From: Lachnospiraceae bacterium
Lineage (GTDB): Bacteria > Bacillota > Clostridia > Lachnospirales > Lachnospiraceae
Direction of reading: 5' to 3'
Length of the DNA: 17,218 nucleotides
Assembly (NCBI GenBank): GCA_017964055.1
Contig: JAGCSS010000041.1
Coordinates: 1-17,218, forward strand
Shown: piece after piece, positions 1-6,560 of the stretch
Layout: the number at the start of each line of letters is the position of its first letter
How positions within the stretch are numbered: position 1 is the first letter of the stretch
Notes under the pieces: model-generated
Told to the model about the DNA's origin: nothing
The model's input: the letters and a program-made list of their open reading frames with translations, nothing else
The model's database searches: none
Program-made: the position numbers and the translations under genes

Positions 1-740
1 CCGTTCTCATCGGGGGATTCGCGGAAGCGGACCAGACCTTCGCGGTAATAGGCACGGTACAGGTCGCACAGGTCGCCGGCGGATCCTCCGATCTGATCGG
101 CGAACAGCGGGACCGTGACCTCCATCCCCGAATAGAAATCTGCAACGATCGGACAGAACGCAGGTGCGCTCGCGAGTCCGCAAACCTTCACCATCTCGGG
201 CAGATGCTTGTGCTTCTGGGTAAGTCCGTACATCCTCGGAGCGTCAAGAAGAGGATTTCTGCCTTCGCCCTCATATTCTGCGATCATCTTTTTGCCGCCG
301 CCCGAATAGCCGGTCAGTGAAAATGCCGAGAGCAGCTCGTTCTTTGAAACAATGCCTTCCCTGATCAGCGGCGCGACCAGAGCCGCAAAGCCGCTTGCAT
401 GGCAGCCCGGATTTGCGATGCGCTTCGACGCCTTAATCTCATCGTAACCCGTAAGCTCCGCAAAGCCGTAAGCCCAGCCCTCGGCTGTTCTGTGCGCTGT
501 GGAGGTATCGATCACGCAGGTATCGGGGTTCGTGATCATGCCGACCGCCTCGACTGCCGCAGCATCGGGCAGGCACAGGAACGCGATGTCCGCGCCGATT
601 AAAGCCTCCGCTCTCGCCGCATTGTCCTTTCGCAGCTCCTCGCTGAGCTTAACGAGCTCGATATCCTTGCGTCCTTCAAGCCTCTCGTATATCCTGAGTC
701 CGGTCGTACCGGCACTTCCGTCGATAAATACTTTTTTCAT
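1..740 (-). CDS. argC: N-acetyl-gamma-glutamyl-phosphate reductase, type 2 (partial, C-terminus off the left edge)
   Basis: This enzyme uses NADPH to reduce N-acetyl-glutamyl-5-phosphate to N-acetylglutamate semialdehyde in cytoplasmic arginine synthesis. The visible 246 residues begin MKKVFIDGSAGTTG, the compact nucleotide-binding start typical of the short type-2 ArgC (family length about 310). The catalytic cysteine is C113 in ANPGCHASGF, and the downstream segment with H177 and H179 (QKHKHLPEM) fits the substrate region. The ATG at 738-740 was chosen because it opens this conserved start, with a GAGGAC-type ribosome site just upstream. The gene has its own promoter at 795-822 and a leader of about 48 nt. 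It is separated from the aminotransferase gene upstream by a terminator, so it probably heads its own arginine unit running off the window. The family call is sure. Only the C-terminal part is missing, because of the edge and not because of a break. Confidence 0.93.
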   Translation of the reverse strand, partial: MKKVFIDGSAGTTGLRIYERLEGRKDIELVKLSEELRKDNAARAEALIGADIAFLCLPDAAAVEAVGMITNPDTCVIDTSTAHRTAEGWAYGFAELTGYDEIKASKRIANPGCHASGFAALVAPLIREGIVSKNELLSAFSLTGYSGGGKKMIAEYEGEGRNPLLDAPRMYGLTQKHKHLPEMVKVCGLASAPAFCPIVADFYSGMEVTVPLFADQIGGSAGDLCDLYRAYYREGLVRFRESPDEN

Positions 741-794
741 GCTCTGTCCTCTGTATATGAATATATATGTACTTGTTTTTTAATAATATGCATT

Positions 795-822
795 ATTATA
801 CACTAATATCTGCATATTTCAA
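795..822 (-). promoter_or_regulatory. sigma-A-type promoter of argC
   Basis: Read on the minus strand, TTGAAA (817-822) is followed after 16 bp by a perfect TATAAT (795-800) in very AT-rich DNA. Transcription would start near 788, giving a leader of about 48 nt before the argC ATG at 740. The rest of the gap 741-878 is AT-rich and holds no other gene. Confidence 0.8.
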
Positions 823-878
823 GTACTTTTTCGCATAAATATTAGTTATGTAATATGCCAATTTTTGTGCATTTTTAA

Positions 879-903
879 AGGGCCGCCTCAAAGAGACGGC
901 CCT
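879..903 (-). terminator. hairpin terminator after the aminotransferase gene
   Basis: An 11-bp stem with an AAA/TTT loop pairs 879-889 with 893-903. The single mismatch (C886/A896 on the plus strand) becomes a G-U wobble only in minus-strand RNA, which fits a terminator for the hom-lysC-aminotransferase unit ending at 921. The following run is short (UUU, then A-rich), so termination may be incomplete. The plus-strand direction lacks a U tract. Confidence 0.7.
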
Positions 904-920
904 CGGATGCAAATGCATAA

Positions 921-2108
921 TTATTTATTATATTCTTCCGCCAGTGCCTTAAACGCGGGCAGTGATCTCTCGATCATCGCATAGTCGACGCAGTAAGCGA
1001 TGCGCACGTATCCGGCACAGCCGAAGGTCGAACCGGGCACGATGAGCAGTCTGTGCTCCTTTGCCTTTGCGACGAATGCCTTGTCATCGGGCTCGAGCGC
1101 CTTAACGAACAGATAGAACGCGCCCTCGGGCTTGATGCACTCGTAGCCGTATTCACAGAGCTTTGAATAGAGCAGTTCCCTGTTGCGGTTATAGATACCG
1201 ATATCCACCGAAGCATCGAGGCACTTCGATACCACGAGCTGCGCTACCGAAGGAGCGTTAACAAATCCGAGTATCCTCGTCGCAACGCCTGCTGCCGCAA
1301 AAATGTCCTCGTAATCGTCGATCTCTGACGGAACGACCAGATATCCGATACGGTCTCCGGGCAGAGAAAGCGACTTACTGAAGCTATAGCCCACGATCGT
1401 GTTGCGGTAGATCGTCGGAATGTAGGGAACCTCGACGGCGTCAAACGCGAGCTCTCTGTAAGGCTCATCGGAAAGGATGTAGATCGGCGAACCGAACTCC
1501 TTCTGTTTTTTCTCAAGGATCGCAGCTATCTGCTCCAGAGTTGTCCTCGAATAAACAACGCCTGTAGGGTTGTTCGGGGAATTGACGATAACGATCCTCG
1601 TGAGAGCCGTGATCCTCGCCTCAAACTCATCGAGCTTGGGCTGGAACGACGAGGTATCGGGAGATATCTCGATAAGCTTCCCGTCGAAATTGCTCACATA
1701 GTTCCTGTACTCGCCGAAGAACGGGGCAAATGTGATGACCTCGTCGCCCGGGTTGAGCAGCGTCTTCATGATGACGTTCATGCCGCCCGCGGCGCCGACC
1801 GTCATGATGATATTGCCCTCGGTAAAGGAGGTCCCGAAACGGGAATTGATGCTCTTTGCGATCGCGGAGCGAACCTCCTCGTAGCCGACATTCGACATAT
1901 ATCCGTGGGTATAGTTCGCGCCGTACGAATCCGGGATGCTCTTTAAGACCTCGGCCACCTCCTTCGGAGGCTCAACGCTCGGATTGCCGAGACTGAAATC
2001 GTAAACATTCTCTTTGCCGTAGATAGCGGCCATTTTCTTGCCTTCCTCGAACATCGCGCGGATCGCGGAGCTGTTCTTTACGAGGCTTTCCATCTTTTTG
2101 GAGATCAT
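921..2108 (-). CDS. class I/II PLP-dependent aminotransferase, probably aspartate aminotransferase
   Basis: This 395-residue fold-type-I aminotransferase has the expected order of motifs: GNPS (41-44) near the substrate pocket, GAAGGMN (105-111) for the cofactor phosphate, NNPTG (179-183), SDEPY (213-217) with D214 for the pyridine nitrogen, and the Schiff-base lysine K245 in SFSKSLSLPGDR. R369 in YVRIAY is the likely carboxylate-binding arginine. The length is normal. The ATG at 2108 has a GAGGG ribosome site 7 nt upstream. A second ATG at residue 6 is possible but has no better site. The gene begins 27 bp after lysC, so it is almost certainly in the same transcript. That context suggests it supplies aspartate from oxaloacetate and glutamate to the kinase. 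Substrate identity is inference, and alanine, aromatic or diaminopimelate-pathway aminotransferases of this superfamily cannot be excluded. Confidence 0.88.
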   Translation of the reverse strand: MISKKMESLVKNSSAIRAMFEEGKKMAAIYGKENVYDFSLGNPSVEPPKEVAEVLKSIPDSYGANYTHGYMSNVGYEEVRSAIAKSINSRFGTSFTEGNIIMTVGAAGGMNVIMKTLLNPGDEVITFAPFFGEYRNYVSNFDGKLIEISPDTSSFQPKLDEFEARITALTRIVIVNSPNNPTGVVYSRTTLEQIAAILEKKQKEFGSPIYILSDEPYRELAFDAVEVPYIPTIYRNTIVGYSFSKSLSLPGDRIGYLVVPSEIDDYEDIFAAAGVATRILGFVNAPSVAQLVVSKCLDASVDIGIYNRNRELLYSKLCEYGYECIKPEGAFYLFVKALEPDDKAFVAKAKEHRLLIVPGSTFGCAGYVRIAYCVDYAMIERSLPAFKALAEEYNK

Positions 2109-2135
2109 ATTAATTCCCTCTTTGGATAAATGACA

Positions 2136-2618
2136 TTATTTTGCGGCGTTGATGAACATGTCGTGGATCGCGTTCATGGCCTGCTCGGTGTACTGTTCGT
2201 CGATGAGGACTGAGATCTTGATCTCTGAAGTGGAGATCATCTTGATATTGATGCCCGCATCGTAGAGAGCCTCGAACATCTTCGCAGCTACGCCGGCGTT
2301 CGAAACCATGCCCGCGCCTACTACGGAAACCTTGGCTACATTGCGGTCAACATCGATCCTCTCGCAGATAAGGCTTGTCTGTCTGTGCTGCTCCATTACC
2401 GCGATCGCCTCGTCGGCATTATCGCCCGAAACGGTAAAGCTGATGTCCTTTGTGCCGTCATGTCCGATGGACTGGAGGATAACGTCAACATTGATATTGT
2501 GGTGCGCAAGATGATTGAAGAGTTTGAAAGCGACACCGGGCTGGTCCTGAAGACCACATACGGCGATAAGTGCGGTATTTTTGTCGCAGGCAACACCGCT
2601 GACAAGCATTTTTTCCAT
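2136..2618 (-). CDS. in-frame internal gene: aspartate kinase regulatory (beta) subunit
   Basis: Inside lysC, codon 245 is an ATG (2616-2618) preceded on the minus strand by AAAGGAGA at 2627-2634, eight bases upstream. This is as good as any gene-start site in the window. Initiation here would give a 160-residue protein from Met245 to Lys404, containing only the two ACT domains and beginning in the linker after the catalytic domain. Bacillus subtilis and corynebacterial lysine-sensitive aspartate kinases are known to be alpha2beta2 enzymes whose beta subunit comes from exactly this kind of in-phase internal start. The ribosome site and position are seen directly. Use of the start is inferred by analogy. 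A second ATG at codon 248 is a weaker alternative. Confidence 0.62.
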   Translation of the reverse strand: MEKMLVSGVACDKNTALIAVCGLQDQPGVAFKLFNHLAHHNINVDVILQSIGHDGTKDISFTVSGDNADEAIAVMEQHRQTSLICERIDVDRNVAKVSVVGAGMVSNAGVAAKMFEALYDAGINIKMISTSEIKISVLIDEQYTEQAMNAIHDMFINAAK

Positions 2619-3350
2619 TTTAGCATTCTCCTTTACTATTGTTCCTTCATTCGTATTCAGACTGGAGCGTACAACGAGCTGTACGCCGTATTTCTTCGCC
2701 ATTTCAACGGAGCGGTTATGAAGCACGCCCGCGCCGAGCGATGCGAGCTCGAGCATCTCGTCGTAAGTGATCTCGCCGAGCTTCTGCGCATCCTGCACGA
2801 TCCTTGGATCTGCCGTGTAAACGCCGTCAACGTCTGTATAGATCTCACATTTGTCTGCCTTGAGTACCGCCGCGAGCGCAACTGCCGTGGTATCCGAACC
2901 GCCGCGTCCCAGAGTAGTTACGTTGTCAAACTTGTCAACGCCCTGGAAACCGGTGATCAGCACGATCTTTCTCGAATCGAGCTCCGCCCTGATCCTCTCC
3001 ACATCGATGCTCCTGAGTCTCGCGTTCGAATAATCCGAAGTCGTATGCATCGCAACCTGGAATGCGTTCAGCGATACTGCGGGGACACCGAGCTGAGCCA
3101 TCGCCATGGCCATCAGCGAAACTGATATCTGCTCGCCGACGCTCACCAGCATATCGAGCTCACGCTTGGGAGGGTTCGGGTTGATGTCCTTTGCCTTCGC
3201 GATCAGCTCATCCGTGGATTTGCCCATAGCGGAAAGGACTACGACAACGTCGTTGCCCTGCTGATAATCCTCGATACAGCGTTTGGCAACGTTAAAGATG
3301 CGTTCCTTGTTTGCGACGGAAGTTCCGCCAAACTTTTTAACTACTAACAT
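2136..3350 (-). CDS. lysC: aspartate kinase with two ACT domains
   Basis: This enzyme phosphorylates L-aspartate at the entry to lysine, threonine, methionine and diaminopimelate synthesis. The 404-residue protein opens with the family motif KFGGTS (6-11), followed by GEQ (72-74), GRGGSDTTA (148-156) and the nucleotide-site segment YTDVDGVYTADPR (171-183). The C-terminal third holds two ACT domains (about 262-330 and 338-402), including MISTSEIKISVLI (371-383), the effector-binding element of feedback-inhibited kinases. Length and layout match monofunctional Bacillus-type kinases. The ATG at 3350 has a GGAG site, and the gene starts 16 bp after hom, consistent with one operon. A second start inside the gene at 2618 is annotated separately. 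The inhibitor (lysine, threonine or both) cannot be read from the sequence. The name lysC is used in the general sense. Confidence 0.95.
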   Translation of the reverse strand: MLVVKKFGGTSVANKERIFNVAKRCIEDYQQGNDVVVVLSAMGKSTDELIAKAKDINPNPPKRELDMLVSVGEQISVSLMAMAMAQLGVPAVSLNAFQVAMHTTSDYSNARLRSIDVERIRAELDSRKIVLITGFQGVDKFDNVTTLGRGGSDTTAVALAAVLKADKCEIYTDVDGVYTADPRIVQDAQKLGEITYDEMLELASLGAGVLHNRSVEMAKKYGVQLVVRSSLNTNEGTIVKENAKMEKMLVSGVACDKNTALIAVCGLQDQPGVAFKLFNHLAHHNINVDVILQSIGHDGTKDISFTVSGDNADEAIAVMEQHRQTSLICERIDVDRNVAKVSVVGAGMVSNAGVAAKMFEALYDAGINIKMISTSEIKISVLIDEQYTEQAMNAIHDMFINAAK

Positions 3351-3366
3351 GTTCTTTCTCCTCGGT

Positions 3367-4575
3367 TTATTTGTATTTGAAATCGCAGCGTATGCGGTTG
3401 ATCACGTGCAGATCCTTTGAAAGTTCCTCGCAATCGGCCTCACGGATGTAGTCCGTTACGAAGCCGTGCTCACCGGGAATGCCTGCGTCGGCAACTTCTC
3501 CGATGCCGAATGCCTTATTGGCCTTGTCGGCCTCCTCCGCGGGAACACGGATGAAAAATCTGAAGCGCATCGCGTCCTTGGGTTCGGGCTTGAGCTTCTG
3601 CTCGCTCCAGATCGTATCCACGGTCACGCCCTTGTGCTTCGCGGCCTGGATCATATCGGCCACAACCGCGCTCGCGGTCGGGAGCTTGCCCGCTCCGCTG
3701 CCGTAGAACATCAGGTCGCCGACTGCGTTGCCCTTTACCATGATCGCGTTGAATACGCCGTTTACAAAGTACAGCTGTGAATTGCTCCTGATCATGACCG
3801 GGGCCACCATCGCGTAGGTCTTGCCTGCCTCACGCTTGGTAAGCGAGAGCAGCTTGATATTTGCCTTGAGCTTTTTCGCGTAAGCGATATCCGCCGCTGT
3901 GATCTTTGTGATGCCCTCGGTATAGATATCCTCGCAGTCGATCTGTGCCCTGTTGGCCAGAGACGCAAGGATCGAGGTCTTTCTCGCTGCATCGAGTCCC
4001 TCGATGTCGGCCGCGGGGTTGCGCTCGGCATAGCCGTTCGCCTGAGCTTCCGCAAGAGCCTCGTCAAAATCCATCCCGACATCGCGCATGCGGGTCAGAA
4101 TGTAGTTTGTAGTGCCGTTTACGATACCCCTGATCTCGAGGATCTCATCGGCCGTAAGCGCATTGTTCAAAGGCCTGATGATCGGGATACCGCCGCCCAC
4201 GCTCGCCTCGAAGAAATAGCTGCACTTGTTCTCGCGCGCTATGCGAAGCAGCTCCGCTCCGTGCTTGGAAACGAGCTCCTTGTTCGAGGTGCAGACCGAT
4301 TTGCCCGCCTCGAGCGCCGCCTTCGAGAACTCATAAGCGGGATGCTCACCGCCCATGACCTCGGCAATCACTCTTACCTCGGGGTCATTTACTATATCAT
4401 TGAAATCATGCGTAAGAACCTTTTCAACATCCTGTCCCGGGAATTCCCTCAGATCGAGTACATACTTGATCTCGAGCTGTTCTCCGACTCCCTGCGCGAT
4501 ATAATCCGCGTTCATCTTGAGAACTTCGTATACACCCGAGCCGACCGTTCCGTATCCTAATATCGCTACCTTCAT
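3367..4575 (-). CDS. hom: homoserine dehydrogenase
   Basis: This enzyme reduces aspartate semialdehyde to homoserine, the branch leading to threonine and methionine. The 402-residue protein starts MKVAILGYGTVGSG, a Rossmann nucleotide-binding loop (GxGTVG, 7-12). It continues with TSNKE (97-101, conserved K99), ASVGGGIPII (124-133), GIVNGTTNYIL (150-160) and the signature GYAERNPAADIEGLDAARK (181-199) with candidate catalytic D195 and K199. In that signature the usual Asp-Pro is Asn-Pro. Residues 335-400 look like a divergent ACT domain, shorter than in Bacillus Hom (about 433 residues). The frame stays open upstream to 4653, but 4575 was chosen because it opens the Rossmann fold and has GAGGAG 7 nt upstream. 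It lies between the ACT regulator gene (82-bp gap with a hairpin) and lysC (16 bp). Confidence 0.95.
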   Translation of the reverse strand: MKVAILGYGTVGSGVYEVLKMNADYIAQGVGEQLEIKYVLDLREFPGQDVEKVLTHDFNDIVNDPEVRVIAEVMGGEHPAYEFSKAALEAGKSVCTSNKELVSKHGAELLRIARENKCSYFFEASVGGGIPIIRPLNNALTADEILEIRGIVNGTTNYILTRMRDVGMDFDEALAEAQANGYAERNPAADIEGLDAARKTSILASLANRAQIDCEDIYTEGITKITAADIAYAKKLKANIKLLSLTKREAGKTYAMVAPVMIRSNSQLYFVNGVFNAIMVKGNAVGDLMFYGSGAGKLPTASAVVADMIQAAKHKGVTVDTIWSEQKLKPEPKDAMRFRFFIRVPAEEADKANKAFGIGEVADAGIPGEHGFVTDYIREADCEELSKDLHVINRIRCDFKYK

Positions 4576-4590
4576 AATAGTCTCCTCTTT

Positions 4591-4613
4591 AGATACGGTT
4601 TTCAACCGCATCT
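4591..4613 (-). promoter_or_regulatory. leader hairpin directly before the hom ribosome site
   Basis: A 10-bp stem with a 3-base loop pairs 4591-4600 with 4604-4613. Its one imperfect position is A-C in plus-strand RNA but a G-U wobble in minus-strand RNA, so the structure suits the hom transcript. It ends immediately before AAAGAGGAG, the hom ribosome site, and has no U run, so it is not a normal terminator. It may protect a processed 5' end or tune hom translation (inference). Confidence 0.5.
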
Positions 4614-4657
4614 GATTCCTCGCCCTACACGCCACTGGCATACCGGGCTTCATTCTG

Positions 4658-5101
4658 TCATTCTCTGCCCAATATCTTAAGTGAGCTGACTCCGCGCTTC
4701 CTGCCGATCGCGCTCAGGATATCGTTAACATCCTTCGTATCGGGCAGGATCTCCATGCCTATCGTGATCGCCGCGATACCCCCGATCGGGATAGACTGAT
4801 GTATCGTGAGGATGTTCGCGCGGCACTTCGCGATGCAGTCAAGAACCTCAGACAGCAGTCCGGGCTCGTCATCGAGCTGCATCATGATATTGATGGTCTT
4901 ACCGCGGTTGCTCTCATGGAACGGGAAAATATCGTCCTTATACTTATAGAACGAGCTTCTGCTGATATCGACCATGGCCGTGGCTTCCTGAACGGTCATG
5001 ACCTTTTCCGAATCAAGCAGTCTTTTCGCTTCTATAACTTTCAGCAACACCTCGGGCTCCGCTTTCTCCCGAACAAGATAATAGCGTTCGCTGCTGTCCA
5101 T
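4658..5101 (-). CDS. HTH and ACT-domain regulatory protein (UPF0735/PheB family)
   Basis: The protein has 147 residues from the ATG at 5101, starting MDSSERYYLVREKAEPEVLL. An N-terminal helix-turn-helix (roughly residues 35-55, TVQEATAMVDISRSSFYKYK) leads to the family hallmark FYKYKDDIFPF. A C-terminal ACT domain (about 70-145, INIMMQLDDEPGLLSEVLD) probably binds an amino acid. Family members are about 145-150 residues, which agrees with this start. The frame stays open to 5224, but the extra residues look unrelated, and GAGGAGGGG sits about 9 nt before 5101. The gene is first in the unit with hom, lysC and the aminotransferase, so it is probably an amino-acid-responsive regulator of this operon, for example sensing threonine. 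Older annotation as chorismate mutase (PheB) is not supported by anything visible here. DNA binding and ligand are inferred. Confidence 0.88.
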   Translation of the reverse strand: MDSSERYYLVREKAEPEVLLKVIEAKRLLDSEKVMTVQEATAMVDISRSSFYKYKDDIFPFHESNRGKTINIMMQLDDEPGLLSEVLDCIAKCRANILTIHQSIPIGGIAAITIGMEILPDTKDVNDILSAIGRKRGVSSLKILGRE

Positions 5102-5214
5102 CCGTACCGTCCCCTCCTCTTTCGGCCCCTTCAGATAAATGAGCCTGTCTTTATCGCTGACGAACTGCGTTTGATGTGTGTCTGTGAAACACATTTGTCC
5201 GCAAGTCAAGGAGT

Positions 5215-5243
5215 ATGTTAACACATGCTCCCGATAAAGGCAA
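5215..5243 (-). promoter_or_regulatory. candidate promoter of the ACT regulator-hom-lysC unit, with an overlapping palindrome
   Basis: On the minus strand, TTGCCT (5238-5243) is followed after 17 bp by TAACAT (5215-5220), preceded by TGT as an extended -10. The perfect 8-bp palindrome TGTTAACA (5216-5223) covers the -10. A related inverted pair ATGTGT/ACACAT lies at 5174-5179 and 5189-5194 in the leader. These could be operator sites for the regulator encoded just downstream. The leader would be about 105 nt. Confidence 0.5.
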
Positions 5244-5264
5244 GCCCAAGTTTGAATTTTTTTA

Positions 5265-6536
5265 TCAGCGCATTAATTTCTTAACTTCCTTTACCGCCGC
5301 GTCGATCTGATTGTCATGGTCGCGCAGCTCTATATTGATCTTTTCGAGCCCCTCTTCGAGCTCTACGACCACGTCTGGAGTGATGCCCGTGCCGTGGATG
5401 CAGACGCCGTTGGGAGTAAAGTATCTCGAAGATGTAAGCTTAACGCCCGAACCGTCATAAAGGATCGGGATAACTGACTGGACTATGCCCTTTCCGAAGC
5501 TCTGCGTGCCGACGATTACCGCTTTGCCGTGGTCCTGCAGCGCGCCCGAGAATATCTCCGAAGCGCTGGCGGAATTGCCGTTTACGATGACCGCGATGGG
5601 CATATCGAGCGTATCGGTGTTCTCCGCATAATTATAAGCCTTACGCCCGTACTTGTCTTCGGTGTATACGAGCAGATCGCCCTTCGGCAGGATGCGGTCG
5701 AGCATCTCGCATACGATGTTGTAGAGTCCGCCGGGGTTGTTCCTGATATCGACAACGAGTCCCTTCATGCCCTGTTTCTGCAGGTCCGCGATCGCGGCGC
5801 TGAACTGGTCGGCCGTGGTCTCCTCGAACTCGGAAACAAGGATGTAGCCGATATTGTCCTCGAGCATCTTATGCGAAACGAATTCCACCTCGATCTTGGC
5901 TCTGGTGACGGTAAATGTTATCTCCTCGCCGTCGCGAAGGATCGTGATATTGACTGACGTGCCCTCAAGTCCTTTGATCTTCGTAACAACATCCGACAGG
6001 TCCTCGCCGATCACGCTCTCGCCGTCCACTCCGATGATCTGGTCGCCCGAGCAGAGGCCCGCGTTATATGCGGGGGAATTGGTGAACGGAGTGACTATCG
6101 TCATGGCCTTGGTGGTCATATCCTGGCTGATCGTGGCGCCGATGCCGCTGTATATGCCGCTCGAGCTCTCGAGCAGCGCGGAATACTCATCGGGAGAGTA
6201 ATAAACGGAATAAGGATCTCCGAGAGAATTGACGGCCGCATGGAGCATGGCGTCATACATCTTGTCCATGTCGATCTCGCCGTTGTAATAGTAGTCCATG
6301 TACTGGAGGATGGTTTCCATTTTCTTGTCGAAATCGGATTTGTCCCCCGCGTCCACAACGAGGGGATCGCGGTTTGCCATCTCAGACGCGGCCTTGGCGT
6401 TGTCGAGCGCCTCATCCGCCATTCTCTTGGCCGCCTTCAGTCCCTTAAAAACGGTATTGTAGAATACAAAGCAGCCTGCTACGACGAGCAGTGTCAGCAA
6501 TAATCCGAGTATGATGTTCAAAAGACCTTTTTTCAT
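5265..6536 (-). CDS. ctpA: membrane-anchored C-terminal processing protease, S41 family
   Basis: This serine protease (423 residues) has an N-terminal membrane anchor at about 5-28 (LLNIILGLLLTLLVVAGCFV), so the catalytic part lies outside the membrane. A helical stretch (30-110) is followed by a PDZ domain (about 127-212) and the S41 domain (about 225-392). The catalytic Ser-Lys-Gln set is intact: S324 in GNSASASEI, K349 and Q353 in SFGKGIVQ. The 25-residue Ser-Lys spacing equals that in Bacillus CtpB. The ATG at 6536 has GGAGT 6 nt upstream. It starts 24 bp after the M23 hydrolase gene and so closes the ftsEX operon. Related Ctp/Prc proteases degrade or trim cell-wall hydrolases in other bacteria, so control of the adjacent hydrolase or other wall proteins is a reasonable inference. 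The exact substrate is unknown. Confidence 0.93.
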   Translation of the reverse strand: MKKGLLNIILGLLLTLLVVAGCFVFYNTVFKGLKAAKRMADEALDNAKAASEMANRDPLVVDAGDKSDFDKKMETILQYMDYYYNGEIDMDKMYDAMLHAAVNSLGDPYSVYYSPDEYSALLESSSGIYSGIGATISQDMTTKAMTIVTPFTNSPAYNAGLCSGDQIIGVDGESVIGEDLSDVVTKIKGLEGTSVNITILRDGEEITFTVTRAKIEVEFVSHKMLEDNIGYILVSEFEETTADQFSAAIADLQKQGMKGLVVDIRNNPGGLYNIVCEMLDRILPKGDLLVYTEDKYGRKAYNYAENTDTLDMPIAVIVNGNSASASEIFSGALQDHGKAVIVGTQSFGKGIVQSVIPILYDGSGVKLTSSRYFTPNGVCIHGTGITPDVVVELEEGLEKINIELRDHDNQIDAAVKEVKKLMR

Positions 6537-6560
6537 GATGTAACTCCAATCAATGATAAA

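Noticed and set aside
753..772. ArgR/AhrC operator in the argC leader
   Set aside because: TATGAATATATATGTA resembles only half of an ARG box, and the DNA is so AT-rich that such a match is expected by chance. Position after the start site is suitable, but evidence is too thin.
2385..3125. Long open frame on the plus strand (246 codons) opposite lysC
   Set aside because: It lies entirely within the sure lysC gene, its product has no recognisable domain, and its openness is explained by the codon pattern of the real gene.
4576..4653. Upstream extension of hom
   Set aside because: The frame is open but the added residues precede the Rossmann start, cover the leader hairpin and lack a ribosome site. 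4575 has a strong one.
5102..5110. A second copy of the palindrome end (GGGGACGGT) near the ACT gene start
   Set aside because: Only nine bases match and they coincide with a purine-rich ribosome site. There is no paired arm.
5102..5224. Upstream extension of the ACT regulator
   Set aside because: It would cover the candidate promoter and leader, and would exceed the usual family length of about 147 residues.
5225..5264. Terminator after ctpA
   Set aside because: A T run is visible only in the plus direction and the possible stem is four weak pairs. No minus-strand hairpin with a U tract is present.
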